37,329 bases of DNA, taken from Hyphomicrobiales bacterium. GTDB lineage: Bacteria; Pseudomonadota; Alphaproteobacteria; Rhizobiales; Devosiaceae. Position numbers and translations under genes: made by a program. The stretch lies in NCBI GenBank assembly GCA_027065555.1, contig JAMONS010000064.1, positions 1-37,329 of the forward strand, written 5' to 3'. Within the stretch, counting starts at the first letter, position 1. The number at the start of each line of letters is the position of its first letter. The notes beneath the pieces were generated by a model. It did not search any database, was not told where the DNA came from, and was given only the letters and a program-made list of their open reading frames with translations. Below are positions 30,782 through 37,329 of this stretch, one piece after another.

Positions 30782-31999
30782 TCAACGCTCCACCAATTGC
30801 ACACGTTTGTTATAAATATTCAAAAGACCCGAAATAATCAGACTAATGGTCATATAAAACGCCATGGTAATAGCCACGATTTCTACCGCATGACCGATCT
30901 GATTTAGGGTCGTTTGCATGAATAGTGAAACGATATCATTATATCCGATTGCCACTGCAAGTGATGAGTTTTTAACGGTATCCATCCAATTGGAAATTAT
31001 CGGCGGAACAATTGCTGGCATTGCCTGCGGAACTACGACCAAAGATGTCACTTTGCCAGGCTTTAATCCGATTGCTAGGGCGGCTTCAGTTTGCCCACGA
31101 TTGACCGAAAGAATACCTGCGCGAACTGCCTCGGCAATTTGTGCTGCGTGATATATGCTTAGAGAAACGAGCAATGCTAAAAATGATGGGGGCAGGCTTG
31201 CTCCGCCAACAAAATTAAAGCCTTGCAAAGTTGGAATGTCCCACGCAAGGGGCATACCTGTGATGAAGAATGTAAAGCTAGGCAACAATATTATAAGAGC
31301 AAGCGAGGGAAGCAATATCTTAGTTTGCGCCCCAGATTCATTTTGAAGTTTACGAGCTCGCCGCCTTAGAAAAAACACCCCAACTAAAGCAGTTAATAAG
31401 GCTAGGGCAGTTAACCAAAATAAGTCTCCAAATATTGGAGTTGAAAAATAAAGTCCTCTGTTATTAAGCAATAACATTTCAGATCCGAATGAAAGGTCTA
31501 TAGTTTTTTTGACGACTGGAAGTAGTGAAAAAATACCAATAAACCAAAAAACAATTTGGATAAGTAGAGGAGTGTTACGAAATACTTCAACAAATGCCAA
31601 AGCAACTTTAGCAACTAGCCAGTTTTTTGAAAGTCGTAAAATGCCAACAAAAAACCCTAAAATAGTGCTTAGAATAATTGCCACGAAGGAAATTAACAGG
31701 GTGTTTATTGCCCCAATCATGAAAATATCTAGGTAAGTCCCAACGCCTGGGGTATATTCGATAAGTTTAAAATCAGTATCAAAACCAGCAACGGAGTCGA
31801 GAAAGCCAAAACCAGTGTTCATTCCACGTAGGGCAAGGTTTTGGGTAGTGTTGCTTGCTAAATACCACAATAGCCAGCCAACAGTTCCAGCGGTTAATAA
31901 TTGGTAAAATACAGAGCGAACTCTCTTGTCCTGAAAGAAGTTAAATTCTTCTTTCGGTCTGATACGCACATTATTGTCTTGATTTGCGACTTTTACCAC
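30782..31999 (-). CDS. aapQ: General L-amino acid ABC transporter permease AapQ
   Basis: 405 residues, GTG start at 31999 with GGGGGGAG 4 nt before. N-terminal helix about 30-48, periplasmic part with ALRGMNTGFGFLDSVAGFD typical of AapQ/BztB, then helices with FVGILRLSKNWLVAKVALAF and FVEVFRNTPLLIQIVFWF; EAA loop EAVRAGILSVNRGQTEAALA. Between aapJ and aapQ lies a terminator-like hairpin. Confidence 0.95.
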   Translation of the reverse strand: MVKVANQDNNVRIRPKEEFNFFQDKRVRSVFYQLLTAGTVGWLLWYLASNTTQNLALRGMNTGFGFLDSVAGFDTDFKLIEYTPGVGTYLDIFMIGAINTLLISFVAIILSTILGFFVGILRLSKNWLVAKVALAFVEVFRNTPLLIQIVFWFIGIFSLLPVVKKTIDLSFGSEMLLLNNRGLYFSTPIFGDLFWLTALALLTALVGVFFLRRRARKLQNESGAQTKILLPSLALIILLPSFTFFITGMPLAWDIPTLQGFNFVGGASLPPSFLALLVSLSIYHAAQIAEAVRAGILSVNRGQTEAALAIGLKPGKVTSLVVVPQAMPAIVPPIISNWMDTVKNSSLAVAIGYNDIVSLFMQTTLNQIGHAVEIVAITMAFYMTISLIISGLLNIYNKRVQLVER

Positions 32000-32057
32000 T
32001 TAACTCCCCCCGAATTATCTATAGTTTTGCATAAAGTTATTTACTTTTTTGTACAAT

Positions 32058-32091
32058 AAAAGTGGCACCAAAACCAGTCAGCGCCACTTTT
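32058..32091 (-). terminator. Attenuator hairpin between aapJ and aapQ
   Basis: AAAAGTGGC (32058-32066) and GCCACTTTT (32083-32091) form a 9-bp stem with a 16-nt loop; on the minus strand it ends in TTTTATTGT. It lies 17 bp past the aapJ stop, so most transcripts should end after the binding-protein gene. Confidence 0.75.
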
Positions 32092-32107
32092 GTTTAGTGT
32101 TTAGTGT

Positions 32108-33145
32108 TTAGCGCATTGGCGGAGAATACATTAGTCCACCATTAGTCCAAAGAGCATTTAGCGAGCCTTCACGAGCAATGCCAATACCTTGTGGTCCATC
32201 ACCTATGAAACGATCATAGTTTTCGCCATAATTACCAACATTTTTGATGATGTTATAAGCCCAGTCTTTATCAAGTCCAAGACCTTCACCTAGTTCGCCT
32301 TCTGCACCCAATATTCTAAGAACGCTAGGATTTTTAGAATTGGCGCGCATTTCATCAACGTTGGCTTGAGTAATGCCTAGCTCTTCAGCATTAATCAGAG
32401 CGAACACAGACCAACGAACAATATTTGCCCACTGGCTGTCATTTTGACGAACAGCAGGAGCTAGAGGCTCTTTTGAAAGAGTTATAGGCAAAATCATGTG
32501 ATCTGCAGGAACCGGAAATGCTGCCAGATTGCCAGCCAATGCTGATTTGTCGGCAGTTACTGCATCACAACCACCGTTCAAATAGGTATCATCACGCACA
32601 TTAAAATCATCAAATGTTACGTTGCTAATGCCTAAATCATTTTCACGGCTAAAGTCAGTAAGGTTCAACTCAGTTGACGTGCCAGTTGTCACACAAACTT
32701 TAGCTCCCTTAAGCTGCATTGCATTTGTGATGCCGCTGTCTTTGCGAACAGTAAAGCCTTGTCCATCATAAAAGTTAGGTGGCATGAAATCTAGACCCAA
32801 TCTAGTATCTCGGCTCAATGTCCAAGTGGCAGTACGTGACAATAAATCACTGTCGCCATTTGCCAGCGCAGTGAAACGTTGCTGAGTGGTAACAGATTGA
32901 ATTTCTAGCTTGCTTTTATCACCAAACACGGCGGATGCAACAGCCTGACAAATTGCAACATCAATGCCATACCAGTTGCCATCAGAATCAAGGTTATAGA
33001 AACCAGGAGTAGGCGCGCCAACCTGACAGCGCAGGTGCCCGCGTTCTTTGACGATTTCCAGTGTTTGTGCAAATGCACCACTAACACCCATACTCGCTAA
33101 GGCGGCAAGGCCTACTAGAGTTGTTATTTTTGTTCTTAGTTTCAT
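32108..33145 (-). CDS. aapJ: General L-amino acid-binding periplasmic protein AapJ
   Basis: 345 residues with a signal peptide (MKLRTKITTLVGLAALASMG, cleavage after AFA). The family start LEIVKERGHLRCQVGAPTPG, GIDVAICQAVASAVFGD, LEIQSVTTQQRFTALANGD and LLSRTATWTLSRDTRLGLDF are near-diagnostic of AapJ/BztA. The C-terminus GIGIAREGSLNALWTNGGLM also fits. First gene of aapJ-Q-M-P-PHP; AAGGGAG ribosome binding site at 9 nt. Confidence 0.97.
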   Translation of the reverse strand: MKLRTKITTLVGLAALASMGVSGAFAQTLEIVKERGHLRCQVGAPTPGFYNLDSDGNWYGIDVAICQAVASAVFGDKSKLEIQSVTTQQRFTALANGDSDLLSRTATWTLSRDTRLGLDFMPPNFYDGQGFTVRKDSGITNAMQLKGAKVCVTTGTSTELNLTDFSRENDLGISNVTFDDFNVRDDTYLNGGCDAVTADKSALAGNLAAFPVPADHMILPITLSKEPLAPAVRQNDSQWANIVRWSVFALINAEELGITQANVDEMRANSKNPSVLRILGAEGELGEGLGLDKDWAYNIIKNVGNYGENYDRFIGDGPQGIGIAREGSLNALWTNGGLMYSPPMR

Positions 33146-33229
33146 TTATATTCTCCCTTGTTATTGTTGTAATAGGTTCACATTAAAGTGAGTGAGCTGA
33201 ATACGTCTAATGCCAATATTGAAATTATT

Positions 33230-33267
33230 GATGCAAAATTTGCATCGTACTACTTTTCATGCAAAAT
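33230..33267. promoter_or_regulatory. Operator-like palindrome upstream of aapJ
   Basis: GATGCAAA-A-TTTGCATC (33230-33246) is a perfect inverted repeat that contains TGCAAAATTTGCA, a T-N11-A box as bound by LysR-type regulators. ATGCAAAAT is repeated at 33259-33267, 28 bp away. It lies 85-120 bp before the aapJ start and within 200 bp of the lysR-type gene, whose product is a natural candidate to bind it. Confidence 0.5.
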
Positions 33268-33347
33268 ATCTATCAACTTCTTTTTGCTCCTTATTGATTG
33301 GCGGTGCTATCCATCAAAATAAAATTCATAATTGAACAATGAGCCTG

Positions 33348-34253
33348 TTACACTTGTTCTTTCAGAGTCTGCCAAAATTTATCAACCTTTGTTTCGTTAA
33401 ATTTCAAACTGCGATAAATTCTGATTTCGGCTTGGATATCCAAATCGGGCTCATCTGCTCGAACAAGCTGCCCGCTTTTTAGAGCGTCAATGACAAGAGT
33501 GTGGGGCATCCATGCTAATCCAAATCCTTGAATAGCCATCTCCTTCAAAGCCGTTCCGTCTGATGATTCATAAACAGGTTCAAAAACAAGATCGCTATAT
33601 CTTTTTTCTATATGGTTTTTAATTGGCCATGGAGATTGATTGGAATGGGTGTGAAGGCACGGAATTGGTGCTTTTGTCTGGTCGGGCAACCACCATTTCG
33701 GAGCCCCGTCAGAGGTGGGGCTGACCACTGGAATAAGTGATTCTTCACCCAGTTTTTGGGACGCAAAAAGAGAAGAATCATGGAGCAAACCAATTTTTGG
33801 ATTGAGATAGGAAATAAAGAAATCAACGTGATTTTCATCTAGTGCTGCAAAATAATCCGTGAGCGTTACATATTGTGTTTTAATGATAAATTGGGTGATA
33901 TTGATGTGGGGTTGAAGGTTTTTTAGCCAAGTTGGTAAAAATATTTTTGAAAGCGTACTGAGTGTTGCGAAGCGTATTTTTTTGTTTTCTTTTTGCACTT
34001 GGTCTTGAATTTCTTGCTTGCCAACTTCTAAAAGGTTGATAATATCCAACGCAATTGGATGAAATACTTGCCCCTCTTTTGTTAATTGTACAGGTTTAAT
34101 ATTCCGGTCAATCAGTGGCGCACCTATAAAGAGTTCAAGCGCCTGAATGCGTCGGCTGAAAGCAGGCTGGGAGACATTGCGAAGTTTAGCTGAGGCTCGA
34201 AAATTACCCTCCTCACTCAACACCAAGAAATCTTTTAACCATTTAATTTCCAT
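33348..34253 (-). CDS. LysR-family transcriptional regulator
   Basis: 301 residues from the ATG at 34253 (TTG at 34265 possible). The helix-turn-helix reads MEIKWLKDFLVLSEEGNFRA then SAKLRNVSQPAFSRRIQALE; the effector domain has IRFATLSTLSKIFLPTWL and GFGLAWMPHTLV. It lies on the same strand upstream of aapJ and divergent from the DAO-type oxidoreductase, so it could control either; the T-N11-A box before aapJ favours aap (inference). Confidence 0.92.
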   Translation of the reverse strand: MEIKWLKDFLVLSEEGNFRASAKLRNVSQPAFSRRIQALELFIGAPLIDRNIKPVQLTKEGQVFHPIALDIINLLEVGKQEIQDQVQKENKKIRFATLSTLSKIFLPTWLKNLQPHINITQFIIKTQYVTLTDYFAALDENHVDFFISYLNPKIGLLHDSSLFASQKLGEESLIPVVSPTSDGAPKWWLPDQTKAPIPCLHTHSNQSPWPIKNHIEKRYSDLVFEPVYESSDGTALKEMAIQGFGLAWMPHTLVIDALKSGQLVRADEPDLDIQAEIRIYRSLKFNETKVDKFWQTLKEQV

Positions 34254-34622
34254 AACTTTACTCAATTAGCTAATTTTACTGCAAGTTTTTACAAAGGTTG
34301 GGTCTATGCTCTTTAATAGTATGAATTACTCAAAGTTGCAAAGATTGCTTTAAGCCAGTGTAGCCTGAGAGCTCATTATATAGAAGGCTCTTTAAAAGTA
34401 TTTATCTAAAGTCCTTAACTGTCCGGCTAAACTCAATGGCTTCCTTCCTTCTCCCGCAAGGGGAGAAGGAAGGAAGCCATCGCTAACTGGACACTAGTGG
34501 GTCAAGCCCGAGTCTGATGAAGGGAAAGCAGGGATTGTTTGTTTTATAATTTTGAAGAACCTGCTATAGTAAAGTTTTTGTATATTTGTCTTTTGTTGCA
34601 AATTTTCTAAAAGAGTAAATTA
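34254..34622. other. Divergent spacer between lysR and the DAO-type gene
   Basis: 369 bp with no gene. It contains the REP-like hairpin at 34436-34480 and flanking text (GTGGGTCAAGCCCGAGTCTG near 34497) that looks like other dispersed alphaproteobacterial intergenic repeats. Promoters for both genes must lie here; TATAGT at about 34565 is a possible -10 for the plus-strand gene. Confidence 0.5.
34436..34480. repeat. REP-like perfect hairpin, 20-bp stem
   Basis: ATGGCTTCCTTCCTTCTCCC (34436-34455) and its exact reverse complement (34461-34480) flank a GCAAG loop. The stem is extended imperfectly by GTCC...(34421) and GGAC (34489-34492). The core CTTCTCCC-loop-GGGAGAAG is like REP elements scattered through Hyphomicrobiales genomes. 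It stands between divergent genes without a T-run, so it is not a terminator. Confidence 0.85.
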
Positions 34623-35882
34623 TTGCCACCAAGAAAACCAACTCCGTCATTATCTGGAACTCATAGATATAAATGGACAATTGTTGGCGCTGGTTTCACT
34701 GGTCTGTCATGCGCCTATAGGTTAGCAGAATTACACCCAAATGACAGGATTTTGCTTCTTGATGCACGACAAGTAGGACAGGGGGCATCGGGACGAAATG
34801 CTGGATTTGCAATCGCCGCCTCTTATTTTCCTGGCAAGTATGAGCTAGATAAAACACCGCTTTACCAACGAGTTTTGCGTATAAACAACACTGGTTTGAA
34901 CCTATTGCGCACACTAATCACAAAGCATCAGATAGATTGTGACTGGCAGAACAGCGGTTTTCATCACAGCGCAGCTGATTGTGAGGCATTGGCACAACAC
35001 AAATTTTATCGGGATTACCTTGAGGCATTGCAAATTGATCATACAATTCTTGATCGAGATGAGTTAACAAACAGGTTGGGAACGTCACATTATCAGGCAG
35101 GCATTTATGTTCATCAGGGGGCGCTTATGCAGCCTGCGGCACTTGTTTATGGGCTTGCAAATAATTTACCCAAAAATGTGACGCTTGCAGAAAATACGCC
35201 CGTATTGAGCATTAAAGCACAAAAGCACCCTACCCTTATTTTACCCAAAGGAGAAGTTGAAACCGGCACATTTATTCTTGCGGTAAATTATGAAGCCGCA
35301 AAGCTAGGTTTTTTACGTAACAAATTAGCGGGCAGTACCCTTTCGGGTAGCTTTACCAGAAAACTAACCAATGAGGAATTGGCAACATTAGGCACGCTAA
35401 AACAATGGGGTGTTTTATCCTTACATGGGGGCGGAGCAACGGTGCGTTTAACTAATGATGCTCGCATTTGTTTGCGCAATAGCGCTGAATATCATGGAGG
35501 GAAATTGCTGGAGCGTAAAACCATTGCTAAGCGACAAATTATCCACAAAAAATCATTTTATAAACGCTTCCCTGAGCTTGCTCATGTCCCGTTTGAATAT
35601 AGTTGGTCGGGGGTAGAGGGAATTACTTTTAATGGTACAAATTTCTTTGGTAAACAGGCTGAAAATATTTTTCTGGCTGGAGGCTATAATGGATCTGGGG
35701 TGTCACGAGGCACAAGTTTTGGTCGGGCGATTGCAGAATATGCCAGCAATATCCCATCGGACTTAGTAGATGATTGCAGTGTCTGCGCCCCCGCATCATT
35801 CGTACCGCCTCGCCCCTTCCTTGATATCGGAGCAGCTTTAACCGTGCGCTCAAGATTTAAAGGCGTTGGGCTTGATAGATAG
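34623..35882 (+). CDS. DAO-type FAD-dependent oxidoreductase
   Basis: 419 residues with a TTG start (AAGAG about 8 nt before; no in-frame ATG or GTG before the upstream stop at 34608). The dinucleotide motif TIVGAGFTGLSCAYRLAE (about 19-36), QGASGRNAGFAIA and the C-terminal FLAGGYNGSGVSRGTSFGRA are those of the DadA/glycine oxidase/GlpD-like DAO family with covalent or tight FAD. Likely oxidises an amine or amino acid; the exact substrate is unknown. Convergent with the aminotransferase, 6 bp apart. Confidence 0.88.
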   Translation: MPPRKPTPSLSGTHRYKWTIVGAGFTGLSCAYRLAELHPNDRILLLDARQVGQGASGRNAGFAIAASYFPGKYELDKTPLYQRVLRINNTGLNLLRTLITKHQIDCDWQNSGFHHSAADCEALAQHKFYRDYLEALQIDHTILDRDELTNRLGTSHYQAGIYVHQGALMQPAALVYGLANNLPKNVTLAENTPVLSIKAQKHPTLILPKGEVETGTFILAVNYEAAKLGFLRNKLAGSTLSGSFTRKLTNEELATLGTLKQWGVLSLHGGGATVRLTNDARICLRNSAEYHGGKLLERKTIAKRQIIHKKSFYKRFPELAHVPFEYSWSGVEGITFNGTNFFGKQAENIFLAGGYNGSGVSRGTSFGRAIAEYASNIPSDLVDDCSVCAPASFVPPRPFLDIGAALTVRSRFKGVGLDR

Positions 35883-35888
35883 CCTCTA

Positions 35889-36980
35889 TTATATTTGAGC
35901 TTTTAGCGCCGCAACCATCTGTTCGATTTCATTCTGAGTATTGAAATAATGGGGTGCGGATCGCATCATGTCAGGCAAACTACGTGCCTGATAATCCAGC
36001 CTTGTGCTTTCTATACCTGATGTACCAATAATGATATTTTGTGCACGCAAGGCCGCCACCATTGCTTGAGGATTTACCCCCTCAATAGAAAAACTCACGA
36101 TTGCACAATGTTGCCCACCAGCATCATGCACCCGTGCGCCAACAATAGTATTGAGTTGCTCACGCAAGGACTGCGCTAACTCCCAGCTGCGCTTTTGGAT
36201 ATTGTCCAAACCAATTTCTTGAGCATAGGTTAGTGCCGCCCCCAACCCAGCTCTTAATGCATAGGCATTTTCCCAATTTTCAAATCTGCGTGCATCATGA
36301 CGTAACTCATAACGATTTGTTTCGACCCAGGCGGCGGCAAAATGGTCTAACACCACTGGCTCCATGGTATGAATGAGTGCTTTGCGGATATAAAGAAACC
36401 CAATTCCTCTAGGCCCGCGTAAAAACTTACGCGATGTAGCTGACAGAAAATCACAACCAATCTCCCTTACGTCCACCACCATCTGCCCCACCGCTTGGCA
36501 AGCATCCAGCAAATAAAGCACTCCATGCTTTTGTGCAAGCTTGCCCACTTCAGCCGCTGGATTTACTAAACCCCCATTAGTGGGCACCCAAGTGATGGAG
36601 ATAAGTGCTGCTGGTTTGGCTAACATTTTTTCTAGAGCTGCCACATCAATTGCGCCCTTGGCATCATTGGGGATTACTTCAATGACAATACCATCACGTT
36701 TTACTCGCTGAAGATAAGCAACATAATTGGCAGCGTATTCCGCTTGACAGGTTAGCACCCTATCGCCCTTCTTGAGGGGCAAGGCATAAAAGGCCTGACA
36801 CCACGCTACCGTCGCATTTTCTACAAGTGCAATTTCATTTTCTTTTGCTCCTAATAGGGTGGCGACACTGTTATACACAGCATCAAGCATTTCAGCTTTT
36901 TCGCTCGCTGCTCCGTAACCGCCAATACGCGCCTCCAAATTGATGTGATCAATTACTGCATCAACTACCACACGTGGCAT
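35889..36980 (-). CDS. Class V aminotransferase-fold PLP enzyme
   Basis: 363 residues from the first ATG (GGAG at 8 nt). The PLP fold shows IALVENATVAWCQAFYALPL, ISITWVPTNGGLVNPAAEVG, LYLLDACQAVGQMVVDV (PLP Asp) and DFLSATSRKFLRGPRGIGF (PLP Lys in SRKFL). The C-terminus is a small domain to about residue 360. Relatives include cysteine desulfurase-like and isopenicillin-N-epimerase-like enzymes. The usual family N-terminus (YVN...GASLMP) is encoded in frame upstream of this ATG, in a region without ATG, GTG or TTG (see 36981-37064), so the real protein may be longer. Confidence 0.85.
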   Translation of the reverse strand: MPRVVVDAVIDHINLEARIGGYGAASEKAEMLDAVYNSVATLLGAKENEIALVENATVAWCQAFYALPLKKGDRVLTCQAEYAANYVAYLQRVKRDGIVIEVIPNDAKGAIDVAALEKMLAKPAALISITWVPTNGGLVNPAAEVGKLAQKHGVLYLLDACQAVGQMVVDVREIGCDFLSATSRKFLRGPRGIGFLYIRKALIHTMEPVVLDHFAAAWVETNRYELRHDARRFENWENAYALRAGLGAALTYAQEIGLDNIQKRSWELAQSLREQLNTIVGARVHDAGGQHCAIVSFSIEGVNPQAMVAALRAQNIIIGTSGIESTRLDYQARSLPDMMRSAPHYFNTQNEIEQMVAALKAQI

Positions 36981-37064
36981 AAGTGAAGCTCCAGCTGATA
37001 AAAGATGGTTTACGTATGAAACACCAAGCGTATCAGAGCGAACTTGTTTTATATTAATGGCTAT
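36981..37064 (-). other. In-frame N-terminal extension of the aminotransferase without a standard start
   Basis: Reading the aminotransferase frame upstream of its ATG gives ...QVRSDTLGVSYVNHLLSAGASL, which aligns in pattern with the start of class V enzymes. The frame is open back to TAA at 37079-37077, but holds no ATG, GTG or TTG. AGAGGAGAG at 37077-37069 is a strong ribosome binding site; ATA (37064-37062) and ATT (37058-37056) follow it at 6 and 12 nt from its AGGAG core. Either translation starts at ATT/ATA or the original ATG has mutated. Confidence 0.55.
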
Positions 37065-37079
37065 AAAACTCTCCTCTTA

Positions 37080-37329
37080 CTATTCAATTGGAGCAAAAAA
37101 TGCTTCGTTTTTTCCTAATACCTCAGCCCAAAGCCGATCACCATAGCTAAAGTGCCACCACTCATCAGGATAATTTACCATTCCAACATTATGGAGTAAA
37201 TCAACCAGCAAATCACGATTTTTGCGGATTTCAGCAGATACTGGCCAAGCGGTTGGTGCCATGCCACTCATTCCCTTCATCGGGCCGCCAAAATCTAATT
37301 CGGTGCGATCGCTATATGCCAATTTCACA
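37080..37329 (-). CDS. D-alanyl-D-alanine dipeptidase (M15D, VanX/DdpX-like), C-terminal fragment
   Basis: 82 residues to the window edge; the 5' part is missing. The decisive motif is NYPDEWWHFSYGD, with the catalytic Glu and zinc His of M15D peptidases (EWWH). RTELDFGGPM corresponds to the DxGTPFD-like stretch. These enzymes split D-Ala-D-Ala and other dipeptides in the cytoplasm or periplasm. It ends 21 bp before the possible ATT start of the aminotransferase, with that gene's ribosome binding site in between, so the two form an operon. Confidence 0.88.
   Translation of the reverse strand, partial: VKLAYSDRTELDFGGPMKGMSGMAPTAWPVSAEIRKNRDLLVDLLHNVGMVNYPDEWWHFSYGDRLWAEVLGKNEAFFAPIE

Noticed and set aside
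32088-32112. TTTAGTG microsatellite at the end of aapJ
   Set aside because: Only about three short units; it overlaps the stop region and shows nothing beyond simple slippage.
1-37329. CRISPR arrays, tRNA/rRNA genes, insertion sequences, prophage or toxin-antitoxin genes
   Set aside because: Nothing with regular spaced repeats, cloverleaf consensus, transposase or phage motifs was seen on either strand.

Overview
The window comes from a low-GC alphaproteobacterium. The evidence is a Caulobacter-style flagellar block (FliX, a FlgN/FlbY-like protein, FliL-FliM followed by a DUF6468-like protein and MotE), an alphaproteobacterial DksA with a single cysteine, an AapJQMP general amino-acid importer, and sequence motifs that fit CtrA and sigma-54 control of the flagellar genes. 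I cannot name the genus. The left two thirds look AT-rich by eye; parts of the right third (from about 27.6 kb, most clearly the PHP gene) look more GC-rich.

Region 1 (1-14137) is flagellar. The 5' end of a flagellin gene lies at the left edge (minus strand; too short for ordinary ORF calling). After a 0.75 kb spacer come flgI, a rod-binding protein and a FlgN-like gene in one minus-strand operon, divergent fliX, dksA, the flgF-flgG-flgA-flgH operon (minus), and divergent fliL-fliM-DUF6468-motE, followed by a 1.1-kaa TPR protein (plus). The two divergent spacers are the most informative non-coding DNA: -24/-12 (sigma-54) elements in front of flgI and flgF, TTAA-N7-TTAAC-type CtrA boxes in front of fliX and fliL, and GGCA...TGCC palindromes 30-175 bp upstream of the predicted sigma-54 starts, where a FlbD-type enhancer-binding protein would sit. 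Together with fliX itself this implies a CtrA -> FliX/FlbD -> sigma-54 flagellar cascade.

Region 2 (14138-17331) holds a cluster of GC-rich modular repeats (related to a copy at 392-535), a secreted M23/LytM-like protein whose usual HxH motif reads QxH, and a Na/Pi-cotransporter-PhoU protein.

Region 3 (17342-27499) looks like one catabolic locus: two FAD oxidoreductases (one GlpA-like with a C-terminal [2Fe-2S] BFD domain), a divergent DeoR/GlpR-type repressor, a PotD/B/C/A-type ABC importer and a GpdQ-like metallophosphodiesterase embedded in the ABC operon. I infer import and breakdown of a glycerophosphodiester or similar phosphorylated polyol. A BadF-type sugar kinase at its end carries one in-frame amber codon and is scored as a pseudogene.

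Region 4 (27598-37329) contains aapJ-Q-M-P with a PHP-domain hydrolase as the last operon gene, a LysR regulator, a spacer with a perfect 20-bp stem REP-like hairpin, a DAO-type FAD oxidoreductase, a class V aminotransferase whose conserved N-terminus extends upstream of its first ATG into a region lacking any standard start codon, and the 3' end of a D-Ala-D-Ala dipeptidase (VanX/DdpX-like). No tRNA, rRNA, CRISPR, insertion sequence or prophage gene was recognised.
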